Below are positions 14,621 through 26,123 of a DNA stretch of 64,000 nucleotides, piece after piece. How positions within the stretch are numbered: the stretch's first letter is position 1; every line of letters begins with the position of its first letter. A program made the translations under genes and the position numbers. Location of the stretch: the NCBI GenBank assembly GCA_963921425.1, contig OY992840.1, positions 18,702,621-18,766,620 on the forward strand, in the 5' to 3' direction. The notes beneath the pieces were generated by a model that had not been told where the DNA came from, did not search any database, and saw nothing but the letters and a program-made list of their open reading frames with translations. The DNA is from Dryas octopetala (lineage: Eukaryota; Streptophyta; Magnoliopsida; Rosales; Rosaceae).

Positions 14621-16203
14621 TCAATTTGCCTTGCGTCTAAGCACAACAAGAAATTGAACTGCCTGCTCTGACTCAAAGATGGAGTGGTGCTCTTCAAGTT
14701 TCTTATGATACAAGTTGAAGAGCTCATTTAAGATTTCTTCTCCAAATTGGTGCTTGATGAGTCCCTCCAAGACAGCTCTCATATGAGATGCAAAGACTTG
14801 GGTTTCTGAGGCAATGTCATCTATCTTAACATGAGGTAAGTTTTCCATTCCTTCCATGCTAAAGCATCCATTTTGTTCTACAGCGCCTTCCATCTCTTGG
14901 GGAGACATGTAATACATAGGTATATTAAAAGAATCTACTTTCTCTTCAGGAACAACTCCCTGCATAAAGGAAAACACATAGCAGCCATAACAATGTCTTG
15001 TGCAATCAAACATAAAGCAACAATAATTGTAAAATCAAATGCGACATGAAATTTTGCAATTGTTACATGGTTCTCTATCTTGTTGCATTATTTGGCTTCG
15101 TAAAGATCATAATGAAGTAGCTCTACATGGTAGTACAGTATCAAAATTAGAGCAGTGGATCCTTGCTTACCTTACTAGCCAAGTCCATGAGGCAAGACCC
15201 TAAAAGTTGTAAGGTCACATTTGCCGGAGAATGAGAATGAGGGATACCATTGGGGCGGCCTGGAATGATAAGTACAATCAGCCCTCCAAACACAATCTCT
15301 TGTGTCCTGGCATGCAGGAAGCACCCCATGTCCTCACCAAATTGAGCCTCATAAGCCCTTACTACTTCACCTGTGGAATTTGAGCAGTGGATTCGTCCTT
15401 TATTCCAAGCAGGACTGTTTTTGTCCACTACCGGCCTCTTTTGGTACTCTTGAAAGCCAATGAATGGCAGTAGAAGAGTGAAAAAAGTGAATGGAAGCAT
15501 TAGGAAAGATGCGACCATAGAAAGAACTAGGCACACCCACGGCATAGTATCGCCTGTTGGGAGAGAGGGATTTGAAGAGCATGTTAAAATCGTTTTCGGT
15601 ATGATCATTAAAGAATTGAAATTCAGGATGTGGGAATTCAGCCCTTGGCTTTGATACTTGAACTCCACAGCTTCAAGTATGTTTTCAACCGCAAAAAATG
15701 TATTGGGCCCAAAAGAGCAACCTAAATCTGCAATGTGAATGGTGTTGGAAGATAACAAGATTTCTATGTCAAGCTTTTCTGCAATTGCCCTGTTTATAAG
15801 TTCTTTAGCAGCATCCACAGCTCCTCTCTGCAAAAGCAGAGATTTTGTATACATTTGATCCAGAACTTGATTAAATGAGTTTAACTATTAATATGCATGC
15901 AACATGTAATTAGTTTTTGCAGACCTCTTTAGATATATATTTTATGTTTGCAAGTCCAGGATACTAGATGAAGAAAAAAAAATTGACTATAAGGTTTGGC
16001 TACTGTTTCATCAAATTCCTACAATTATTACAATGTACTAACTATTAGAGTCAGACTAGTTAACTGTAGCAACTCCATTCATAGTAAACGATTAAAATCT
16101 AAAGAAGAACCTGGTAAGTGGAGTTCTTGGCATAGCTGTTGGGTCCATCTCCACTGTTCATAGGATATGCTTCAATGAATTTACTGCTTTCCTCTGCTGC
16201 CAT
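14621..16203 (-). pseudogene. SABATH-3: full-length copy with a frame-shifted middle exon
   Basis: Exons from the right are 16111-16203 (31 codons, start MAAEESSKFIEAYPMNSG), 15171-15827 and 14621-14959. All splice sites, the start and the stop are present. In the middle exon one base is missing near HILNF (about 15630), so about 65 codons are read in the wrong frame. A later change near KRPVVDKNS (about 15435) restores it. The out-of-frame stretch covers the normal NDFN...RYYAVGVPSSFYGR...HWLSRVP region. The open frame therefore survives but encodes nonsense through the substrate pocket. It is probably a pseudogene unless one of the two changes is a sequencing or assembly error. Confidence 0.85.
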
Positions 16204-17446
16204 TTCTCTCTCTGCTTCAGAAAACATTGAATTTATGGGTCAGTCTTTTCTTGTATCTTTTGCCTTTTAAAGACAACGACAGATCCATGCCCAAAACAAA
16301 AAAAAAAAACAAAAAAGACGACGACAGATCCATGTCACAGGATCCTCTCCTCTTCTCTTGATCTGAACCGTTCATCTTTGTCAAGCATAATCCAACGCCC
16401 TCTGAATAGCCACTTCATCAAAACAGAATAGAGTACATCTTATTTCTTACCCTTACTAAATTTTATAATTGCTACTCTATCCTTCTCGTAATCAACACCG
16501 TTGCAAATTATAATGGTTCTTCATTCAAGAGAGAAAATTATTTTGATTCTGACCCTTATTTTTCTTTCATGTGTTTCACTTATTTTTCTTCTAAAATCAT
16601 TTAGTGCCGCATTTGGGTCTGACTGTTTAGTGCAGTACTGGGCTTCAAAGCCACTGGATTTTCCTCTGTTTCTGCAATGCATCATATGTGCATGTTGTGT
16701 GGAACTTACAAGGTTGGTAATTCGATCTTGTTTCTATGTTGCTTTATCATGGTTTCTTTAGAATCTTAGAAATTGCAGTATTTCAATCTGAAATGGTCGC
16801 AGTCCCTGTTTCAACTCTGTTCACTAATAATTATTAGCCTTGTGTTTCTTTTTCTTTTTTTTTTGGGTCTGAGCCTTGTGTTTCAATTATATGACAGGTT
16901 TTTTTTTTTTTTGTTGGTCTGAAATGACAGGTTATATTAAGGTGTTTTTTAATTGTGCCAATTTTAAATACTTCATTGATTCACGAAGCATTGCTAAGAA
17001 GAGGGAATTGTTCATGGGTTGTTGCGAATCGTTTCTGATACTCTGTTTAGCATGGAGTTTCTTATTTCTGAAGGTCATCAACTACAATCTTCATTTGCAC
17101 AAGTAAATATCACTTGTAACTGAGTCCTGATATCAGACTTCGTGAGTCTAATAGTTTTCAAAATGCGTGATAAGTAAGAAGCTAATGGGACAATATAATA
17201 ACATGATATAGTGTGACTTAAATAAGGAAGATTATTCCATGATTCCAAACATGCATTAAATAAGCATTGTCTCTCAGGTTAAGAGTATCTCTCTCCTGCT
17301 TATTATAGGTGGCTTACAAATTTATATATTGCAGGCAGCAATTTTACATGTCACTTGGTCATATAATAAAAATACTAACATAATAATGAAGCTAAAGAAA
17401 ATTAAAACTATAGCTTCACTTATAGTAAAACATCAAGTTCAAGTCA
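16204..17446. other. Intergenic DNA between SABATH-3 and SABATH-4
   Basis: No gene is supported. From about 17200 the sequence matches the 3' flanks of other copies (GCTTATTATAGGTGGCTTA ... TTGCAGGCAGCAATTTTACA), showing that the duplicated unit extends about 250 bp past the stop codon. Two ORFs of 76-86 codons (16501-17106) are hydrophobic by base composition only. Confidence 0.6.
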
Positions 17447-19155
17447 CTATGCCTTGCGTTTAAGCACAACAAGAAAGTTAAGTGCCTTCCCTGACTCAAA
17501 GATTGAGAGTTGCTCTTCAAATTTCTTACGATATAAGTCGAAGACCTCGTCTAAGATTTCTTCTCCAAATTGTTGTTTGATGAGTCCTTCCATGGCAGCT
17601 CTCATGTGAGATGCATAGAGTTGGGTTTTAGGGACAGAGTCAAGTGGCATGACAGGAGGTAAGTTTTCAATTATCTCTATGCTAAAACATCCATTTCGTT
17701 CTACCGCAGCTTCCAGTTCTTGGGGAGACATGGAATACGAAGGTATGTTAAATGAATCTACTTTCTCTTCATTAACTACTCCCTGCATAAAAGAAAAACA
17801 CTTGGCATCCATAAGGAAATAATATCTTTTGCAATTCAACATAAAGCAACAATAATTGTAATATCAATATATGACATAGAATTCTCCATTTGCTTTTACA
17901 TGGTTCTATATCTTATGGCATTATTTTGCTTCTTGAAGATTACGGAGATTACACTTGGCATCCATTTGCTTCTTGAAGATTACATGGTCAATGATCAACT
18001 GCTATTAAATTTCAATTATTAGATATTTGTTCTTCCATTTCTGATTCATAACATATTAAATTATTTACATGACAAAACCTAGGATCATAGTGAAGTAGCT
18101 ATATAAAGTAGTAAAATATGAAATTTAGAGCAGTTGATCATTGATTACCTTCCTAGCCATGTCCATGAGGCAAGATCCCAGAATTTGAAAGGTCACATTT
18201 GACAGAGAATCAGAATGAGGGGTACTATTAGGGTGGCCTACAATGATAAGTAACATCAATCCTCCGTACACAATCTCTTGTGCCCTGGCATGCAGGAAAC
18301 AATCCATGTCCTCAGCATATTGAGCTTCATAAGCCCTTACTACTTCATCTGTGGAATTTGAGTAATGGATCCGTCCTTTATTCCAAGCAGGACTGTTTTT
18401 GTCCACTACTTCTTTTGGTACTCTTGAAAGCCAATGACTGGCAAAAGAAGAGTGAAAAATTTGAATAGAAGCTTTAGGAAATAGGCGACCATAAAAAGAA
18501 CCAGGCACACCCGCGGCATAGTATTGCCTGTTCTGAGGGAGGGATTTGAAGAGCATGTTAAAATCATTTGGGGTATTATCATTGAAGGAAACTAGAAATT
18601 CAGGAATTTTGGAATTCAGTCCTTGGCATTGATACTTGAACTGCACAGCTTCAAGTATGTTTTCAACTGAAAAAAATGTATTAGGCCCAACAGAACAACC
18701 TAGATCTGCGATGTGAAAGGTGTTGGAAGATAACAAGATGTCTATGTCGAGCTTTTCTGCAATTGCCTTGCTTACAAGTTCTTTGTTAGCACCAACAACT
18801 CGTCTCTGCAAAAGCAGAAATTGTGCATGCTTATAATGAATTATCTATCAGAGACAGACTATAGGAATTATGAAACTAGCATATTGGGCTCCTAGGTAGG
18901 GTTCATATAATTAGATAAAACAAATTTCTGCTTTCACATTTTTTTTTCAACTGAAAACTATGTGGTATTTTGAAACAGAACAGGCTCCTGAAAACATTCT
19001 AAAATCTAAACCAGTCAAATGTGCCTAATCTACTCATAGTAAAGGATACTATAGAACTATAGAAGAACCTGGAATTTGGAGTTTTTGGCATAGCTGTTGG
19101 GGCCATCTCCACCTTTCATTGAAAATGTTTCTGAGAATTCACTGGTGTCCTCTGC

Positions 19156-19161
<6 letters not shown>
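17447..19161 (-). CDS. SABATH-4: carboxyl methyltransferase, apparently intact
   Basis: Exons from the right are 19069-19161, 18149-18805 and 17447-17782, giving 361 residues. The first exon starts MAAEDTSEFSETFSMKGGDG and ends at NSKFQ. The SAM loop is IADLGCSVGPNTFFSVEN, then SFNDNTPNDFNMLF, AAGVPGSFYGRLFPK, the pocket motif SHWLSRVP, SPAWNKGRIHYSNSTDEV and the cap ending NFLVVLKRKA. The conserved Trp is present, as in typical acid-methylating SABATHs. The ATG is preceded by a (GA)n run in the transcript sense. No break is seen. By type it is nearest to loganate/farnesoate-like and At5g38780-like enzymes, and the substrate is unknown. Confidence 0.92.

Positions 19162-19190
<29 letters not shown>
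19161..19190. repeat. (TC)n run directly upstream of the SABATH-4 start codon
   Basis: Read on the transcript strand it is a GA repeat ending next to the ATG. The same position is occupied by GA runs of other lengths in SABATH-7 and SABATH-10, and by decayed versions in SABATH-3, -6 and -9. Confidence 0.9.
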
Positions 19191-19193
<3 letters not shown>

Positions 19194-20291
19194 TTTTGGT
19201 GAGGGGTTGGGGAGGGGGATATGGCATATTGTATTGTGGGTTTCATTATTCTATTAGGATCCGAACCCTCTCCTAACCACCCTAATCTCCTAATCTAACT
19301 AATATCTTCTAGCAAATTAATTAAGAACAGTAGAAGACAACATAAAAAAGCATGGTGGCAAAAATAATTTAAAGAATTAGTCAGCATAATTTGGGTGTCA
19401 TTGGTATTATCTCTGTAGAATCTCTACTACTGCTACTTGTGACAATAATCAAAGACAAAGCAAATTAATTAAGACAAATTCAAGTAGTCAACAAGAAAAG
19501 TCCATGGTGGTGATGTGTAAGACAAACTAGTTCTCTTTTTATTTATTTTTCTTTTTAAAGAAAAGGACAGATCCATTTCATACATATCCATACATCATAT
19601 TTGTCGTTTGTTTCATATTAATGTCTCTATATTAGCTTAAATTGACTGCCATTAAAATTTCAATCTAGGCTTATAGCCAGCTGATTCTGATCATTGGCAT
19701 ACTCTCTTGGTCATCTCTACAAGACAAGATTCCAATTGCTCTGAGTAATGTTGGCAAAAGCTCATGAATTTTGGGTATTTCTCTCATTAAAAAGAAACAT
19801 AGGTTACAGCTGTGCTTTTATACTTAGACTCTTGTACACTAGCAGATTACTAAACTAGCCTTGATCAGTTACACCAGCCTCAACTAATAACATGAACAGT
19901 AACTAATCTTCCAGCTGCTCATCGTTGATGTGGCACTGGAATGAAATCTCTGCTATGTCCTTAACAAAATCTTCAGAATGAGGGGTACATTTGGGAGCCT
20001 GAAATTACAAGTGTCTTCGATCCAACTGAACTATATGAGAAAACCACTCCAATTACATGCAATCATGCTTTGAGTCAAACGTTTCCAAACATGATTTAAG
20101 TAAGAAGCAATGTCTCTCAGGCACAGTATCTCTCTCTTGCTTATAATAGGTGGCTTAAAAATTTATATATTGCAGGCAGCCAGGCAGCAATTTTACATGT
20201 GACTTAGTCATATAATTAATAAAAAAACATAATAATGAAGCTAAAGAAACTTCAATTATAGCTTCACAAATACCAAAGCAGCATGTTCAGA
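19191..20291. other. Intergenic DNA with a stray SABATH exon fragment
   Basis: About 19968-20030 (GAATGAGGGGTACATTTGGG, then GCCTGAAATTACAAGTGTC) matches the middle exon of the neighbouring genes on the minus strand but is isolated. From about 20038 to 20290 the sequence is the 3' flank shared by the other copies. No other gene is seen. Confidence 0.6.
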
Positions 20292-21110
20292 TCATTTTGC
20301 ATTGCCTCTAAGCGCAACAAGAAAGCTAATTGCCTTCCCTGACTCAAAGATGGAGGGTTGCTCTTCAAGTTTCTTGTGATACAAGTCAAAGAGCTCATCC
20401 AAGATTTCTTCTCCAAATTTCTGCTTGACGATTCCCTCCATGCCTGCTCTCGTGTGAGATGCAAATAGGTGGGATTTTGAGACAGTGTCATCTACCAAGA
20501 CACGAGGTAAGTTTTCCGTTCTTTCTATGCTGAAACATCCATTTCGTTCTACAGCAGCTTCAAGTTCTTGAGGAGACATGGAATACATAGGTATGTTAAA
20601 TACTTAAATGAATCTACTTTCTTTTCCTTTACAACTCCCTGCATAAAGTAAAAACACATAGCAGCCATAAGGATGTCTTGTGCAACCCAAATAAAGCAAC
20701 AATAATTTATATTAAGATATAACATAAAATTCTCCAATATATTCGACATGGCCATTCCACGGTTATAATGCTGTCACAATTCAATTAAAGAAGTCTATTC
20801 TTCCATTTCTGATTTAGACAGATTAGATTATTTACATGGCAACATATAATATGATGGTAATGAACTAGCTATGTATTGTAGCATAACATCAAACTTAGAC
20901 CAGTGGATCATTACTTACCTTTCTAGCCAAGTCCATGAGCTGCATGACCAGTGGATCATAACAATCTCTTCTGCCATTGTTGCATATTGAGCTGCATGCT
21001 TTAACAATTTCATTTTACCAAAACTCCTGTCCATTGCTTCTTTGGTACCTTAGAATCGACTATTGGAGGACATATGAAGAATGTACAAATGAATCATAGC
21101 TTTATATTTA
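20292..21110 (-). pseudogene. SABATH-5: relic with last exon and scraps of the middle exon
   Basis: The last exon (20292-20638) is nearly complete, from KVDSF to the stop after RGNAK. It carries an 8-bp duplication-like insertion just after the codons for KVDSF (about 20595-20610) that shifts the frame. Upstream, 20919-21110 holds only broken pieces of the middle exon: a splice donor with LARK-like codons, an AQEI(V)-like piece and a trace of the SPAWNK region. The SAM-binding half and exon 1 are absent. It is non-functional. Confidence 0.88.
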
Positions 21111-21456
21111 CTTCTCCACGTAAAATTCATTTTTATAGGAAATTCAGCTTTAATAGGAAATTCATTTTTGATTTGTGGAAGCATCGAACTCCACACCAAA
21201 CTATACTTACGAGAAAATTACTCCAATTACATGCAATTATGTTTTGAGTTAAAGGTTTTTAAACATAATTTAAACAAGAATGCAGAAGCACTATCTCTCA
21301 GACTAGGAGTGCATCTCTCCTGCTTATTATAGGTGGCTTACAAATTTGCATATTGCAGAAATTTTACACGTCACTTAGTCATGCAAGGAGAAACTGACAT
21401 AGAAGTGAAGCTAAAGGAAATTTAACTATAGCTTTGCGGATACCAAAACCGCATGT

Positions 21457-22973
21457 TCATTTTCCCTTGTGTTTAAGCACAACAACAAAATTAATTGCCT
21501 TAAATGACACAAAGATGGAGGGTTGCTCTTCAAGTTTCTTAAGATACAAGTCGAAGAGCTCATCTACTATCTCTTCTCCAAATTGTTGCTTGATGAGTCC
21601 CTCCAAGGCAGCTTTCATGTAAGATGCAACTAGTTGGGTTATAGAGACAGTGGGAGGTGCTGGGACATGAGGTAACACTTCCATTCTCTCTATGCTAAAG
21701 CATCCATTTCGTTCTACAGCAGCTTCCAGTTCTTGGGGAGACATGTAATATATAGGTATGTTAAATGAATCTACTTTCTCTTCGCTAATTACTCCCTGCA
21801 TAAAAGAAAAACAAATAGCAGCCACAAATAAAATGTCTTGTGTAATTCTACATAAAGCAACGATAATTGTAATATCAAATATTTGACATAAAATTCTCCC
21901 ATTTCTTTCTTACATGGTTCTCTAATTTATGGCATTGTTTGGCTTTTTAAATATTAACAATAAGATGTTTCTTACATAACAACACATAATAGGATATTAT
22001 TTACATGACAACACATAATAGGATCATATTGGACTCGATATATATATATAGTAGTACAATATAAAAATTAGAGCAGTTGATCATTGCATACTTTCCTAGC
22101 CATGTGTGTGAGGCAAGATCCTATAAGTTCAAAGGTCACGTTTCCCAGAGATTGAGAATGAGGGGTATCATCGGGGCGGCCTGGAATAATTAGTACCATC
22201 AATCCTCCATACACAATCTCTTGTGCCCTGGCATGCAGGAAACACTCCATGTCCTTAACATATTGAGCTTCATAAGCCCTTACTACTTCATCTGTTGACT
22301 TTGAATAATGGATTCGTCCTTTATTCCAAGAAGGAGAGTTCTTGTCCACGACCTCTTTTGGCACTCGAGAAAGCCAATGAATGGCATAAGAAGAGTGAAC
22401 AAAGTTAACGAAAGCATTAGGAAATAGGTGACCATAGAAAGAACCAGGCACACCGGCTGCATAGTATCGCCTGTTCTGAGGGAGGGATTTGAAGAGCTTG
22501 TTAAAATCATTTGGGGTATGATCATTAAAGAAAACCTGAAATTCAGGGATCTGAGAATTCAGCCCTTGGCTTTGATACTTGAATTCCACAGCTTCAACCG
22601 CAAAAAATGTATTAGGTCCAACAGAGCAACCCAAATCTGCAATGTGAAAGGTTTTGGAAGATAACAAGATGTCTATGTCAAGCTTTTCTGCAATTGTCTT
22701 CATTAGAAGTTCTTTGGCAGCATTCACGGCTTCTTTCTGCAAAAGTAGAGATTGTACAAGCTACTTTTAGTTGAAGGTTTTGAAACACTTCTGAATTTTC
22801 TAATAGACTAGAATGATCGAGCTTTACAAAAGAAAAAATAAATAATTTCTTTTGCATATTAAAGGTTACTATAGAAGAACCTGGAAAGTTGAGTTCTTGG
22901 CATAGCTGTTGGGGCCATCTCCACCTTTCATTGGATATGCTTCAGATAATTTACTGCTTTCGTATGTTTCCGT
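21457..22973 (-). CDS. SABATH-6: carboxyl methyltransferase with the ancestral start codon mutated to ACG
   Basis: Exons from the right are 22881-22973, 22092-22736 and 21457-21795. All three are open and join in frame. Where the other copies have ATG GCA, this one has ACG GAA (22971-22973), and the codon two upstream is a stop. The first in-frame ATG is at 22929-22931, giving 344 residues that begin MKGGDGPNSYAKNSTFQ, which keeps the conserved N-terminal block. A four-residue in-frame deletion removes NILE from the usual FAVENILEAVEFK helix after the SAM loop IADLGCSVGPNTF. The donor after the middle exon is AAA|GTATGC rather than AAG|GT. The pocket HWLSRVP, SPSWNKGRIHYS and the cap are intact. 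It may be a functional enzyme with a shortened N-terminus, or an early pseudogene. Confidence 0.8.
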
Positions 22974-23569
22974 CTCTCACTCTTCTCTCTGTTTCAGGGT
23001 GGGGGTATGGCATGTATGTATCATGGAGTCATTTTTATATCTACAGCCGGCTGCTACTACTGTACTACTTGGCACTAATCAACAGACAAAGCAAACCAGT
23101 TAAATGGCCAACAGAAGAAGTCGATGGCAATGGTGTAGTGTAAGACAAATTGGCGGTCATTTTTTTTTTTTATGATGATATTTTTGTTATTATTTTGGTA
23201 TTACAACCAAAAAAAATTTTATCACACCAGACACAAAAATTTCTCATTTGACCATTCTTTTCTAATGTTTTGAAAAAATATATATATATATATAAGTTTT
23301 TTTTCTCTTTCCTTCTCCCTTGTCTCCCTCCGTCACACCCTTCATATCCTTTCCCTTCCATCATTTTCCCCCTTGGCTTTGGCAAGAAGGCCCATGGCTG
23401 ATATTTACATTTCACTTAGTACGATAAATATTAGGAAATAACTTACAGTAATAAATACGAAATTAACTTACTGCAGAAAGTTTACATGTCACTTAGTCAT
23501 ATAATAAAACCAAACATAACAATAAAGCTCTAGGAAATAGCTTCCAAATACCAAAACAGCATGTTCAAA
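22974..23569. other. Intergenic DNA between SABATH-6 and SABATH-7
   Basis: The 5' leader region of SABATH-6 is followed by an AT-rich spacer, and then by the shared SABATH 3' flank from about 23450. No gene is seen. Confidence 0.5.
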
Positions 23570-25154
23570 TCAGTTTTCCTTGCGCTTAAGCACGACAAGA
23601 AAGTTAATCGCCTTCCCTGACTCAATGGTGGAGGGTTTCTCTTCAAATTTCTTATGATACAAGTCAAAGAGCTCATCTAAGATTTCTTCTCCAAATTGCT
23701 GCTTGATGATTCCCTCCATGGCAGCTCTAACATGAGATGCAGATACTAGGGCATTAGAGACATTGCCATCTGCCACGACATGAGGTAAGATTTCCATTCT
23801 TTCTATGCTAAAGCATCTATTTCGTTCTACAGACACTTCCAGTTCCTTGGGAGACATGTAATACATAGGTATGTTAAACGAATCTACTTTCTCTTCACTA
23901 ACTATCTCCTGCATAAAGGAAAAACACATAGCAGCCATAAGGAAAATGTCTTCTGATATCCTAATTAACCAACAACAATTGTATAATCAAATATGTTACC
24001 TGAAATTCTCCAATTGCTTTTACTTGCTTATGTATCTTAGTGCAATTAGTACCTTACATAATATTGTATGAGGATTATAATGCTGTTGAAGTTCAATTGA
24101 AGAAAATAGTTCTTCAATATCTGATTTAGAAAATAGTTCAAACTTAGAGAAGCTGATCAATGCTTACCTTCCTAGCCATGTCTATGAGACAAGATTCTAA
24201 AAGTTGATAGGTCACATTTGCCAAAGCCTCAGAATGAGGGATTCCATGGGGGATACCTGGAATGATAAGTGTCATCAATCCTCCACATACAATCTCTTGT
24301 GCCCTGGCATTGAGAAAGCACTCCATGTCCTCATTATATTGGGCTTCATAAGCCCTTGCCACTTCATCTGTGGAATTTAGGTAGTGGACTCTTCCTTTAT
24401 TCCAAGCAGGACTGTTTTTGTCTAATACCCCTTTTGGTACTCTAGAAAGCCAGTGAATGGCATAAGAAGAGTAAAAAAAGTGAATGGAAGCATTAGGAAA
24501 TATGCGACCATGAAAAGAACCGGGCACACCCACTGCATAGTATCGCCTGTTCTGAGGGAGGGATTTGAAGAGCATGTTCAAATCATTTGGGGTATGATCA
24601 CTAAAGAAAACTTGAAAGTCAGGGATTTGAGAACTCATCCCTTGGCTTTGATACTTAAGTTCCACAGATTCAAGTATGTTCTCAACCGCAGCAAATGTAT
24701 TTGGCCCAACAGAGCAGCCCAAATCTGCGATGTGAAAGGTGTTGGTAGATGACAAGATTTTGATGTCAAGCTTTTCCGCAATTTCCTTGTTTAGAAGTTC
24801 TTTGGCAGCATCTGCCACTGCTCTCTGTTTTGATTAAGAACTTGATTAGTTTCACGTCTTGACTACAATTCACACAATGAACAAAATGTATAGCTAAATC
24901 ATCAATATACATGAACAAAAGAAGAAGAAAAAGAAGAAGATTGCTTTTGCATGCATTTTGTTTCAACTGAAACCTATGCTGTTTATGCAGAAGAGGTAAT
25001 TCGTTCTTATGAAGAAGACAACTTCAACCATTGTATTTCTACCCATTAGAGTGTTACTATTGAAGAACCTGGTAAGTGGAGTTCTTGGAGTAGCTGTTGG
25101 GGCCATCTCCACCATTCATTGGATTTGCTTCAGAGAACTTACTGGTTTCTGCTG

Positions 25155-25161
<7 letters not shown>
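23570..25161 (-). CDS. SABATH-7: carboxyl methyltransferase, apparently intact
   Basis: Exons from the right are 25069-25161, 24168-24824 and 23570-23908, giving 362 residues. The start MATAETSKFSEANPMNGGDG matches the family, and the ATG follows a GA repeat. SAM loop IADLGCSVGPNTFAAVEN, then FFSDHTPNDLNMLF, AVGVPGSFHGRIFPN, pocket AIHWLSRVPKG, SPAWNKGRVHYLNSTDEV and cap ending NFLVVLKRKEN. The last exon begins E-I-V where other copies have G-V-V or G-V-I. All splice sites are canonical. It is the last intact minus-strand copy before the scaffold gap. Its substrate is unknown: His-Trp in the pocket is the pair seen in jasmonate-type SABATHs, but that alone does not fix the substrate. Confidence 0.92.
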
Positions 25162-25191
<30 letters not shown>

Positions 25192-25345
25192 CTCTGTTGG
25201 TGGAGAAGGGAGTCTATGACACTAATCAAAGTGGAAGAGAAGAGAAACAGTCCTAGGTGGTGATGCAGTGTAATGCAAGGCAAATTGGTCGTCAACTTTT
25301 TGTTCAATTTAAAGGCAAGGACGGATCCATTTCTCACATGAAATC
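25162..25345. other. Leader and upstream region of SABATH-7
   Basis: A (TC)n run occupies 25162-25190, then comes a short spacer up to the inverted repeat. No TATA box is clear. Confidence 0.4.
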
Positions 25346-25887
25346 GACCTTCCTACATGCACGCGCCCGCCAAAATGCCTCCTTGGTTCACACATGCAGT
25401 AAATCATATGGTTAAATTAGTATTAGCATACTCCCATGTGGTCAATAAATCAATTTAAATTGGTGTATTAAAGACTAATTTCAGAACGTGATCACTAATC
25501 AGGTCAGACTTTCAACGATTCCATCTCCCAACTCCCACAAAGAAAACTAAAAAGAAAATAAATGAAGAGAAAAATGTAAAAGAATCCTTAAATAAATATA
25601 AAGAAACAATTGTTGGAAATTAATAATTTTTAACAACATATAAAAGAATTCTTGCTAGCATGTCACTTAGGTTATATAATTTTCCCTTATAAACGATGCT
25701 GCCACTGAAGATAGGATAAGATTTGAACATGCTCTTCAATTTGGTAGTTGTAAACTATAGTTAAATACACCAATTTAAATTGATTTATTGACCACATGGG
25801 AGTATGCTAATGCTAATTTAACAATATGATTTACTGCATGTGTGAACCAAGGAGGCAATTTGGCGGGCGCATGCATGTAGGAAGGTC
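25346..25887. repeat. Inverted repeat (about 123-bp arms) beside the scaffold gap, enclosing a SABATH 3' tail fragment
   Basis: 25346-25468 (GACCTTCCTACATGCACGCG ...) is repeated in reverse at 25765-25887, ending at the first N. Between the arms, 25711-25762 is the reverse complement of the 3' flank of SABATH-9 at about 39384-39430 (core GAACATGCTCTTCAATTTGG). The arm reaching exactly to the gap suggests the assembly broke in a palindromic region where the gene orientation flips. Confidence 0.85.
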
Positions 25888-26087
25888 NNNNNNNNNNNNN
25901 NNNNNNNNNNNNNNNNNNNNNNNNNNNNNNNNNNNNNNNNNNNNNNNNNNNNNNNNNNNNNNNNNNNNNNNNNNNNNNNNNNNNNNNNNNNNNNNNNNNN
26001 NNNNNNNNNNNNNNNNNNNNNNNNNNNNNNNNNNNNNNNNNNNNNNNNNNNNNNNNNNNNNNNNNNNNNNNNNNNNNNNNNNNNNNN
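25888..26087. other. Assembly gap (200 N)
   Basis: Exactly 200 undetermined bases, probably a placeholder size. It separates the minus-strand array from the inverted SABATH-8. Confidence 0.99.
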
Positions 26088-26123
26088 ATATAAAATCAAA
26101 GAAGAGAAACCAACAAGATAGAG

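Noticed and set aside
16501-17106. Two hydrophobic ORFs (86 and 76 codons)
   Set aside because: T-rich sequence gives Phe/Leu/Cys-rich translations. There is no conserved motif, and the region lies in the spacer between array units.
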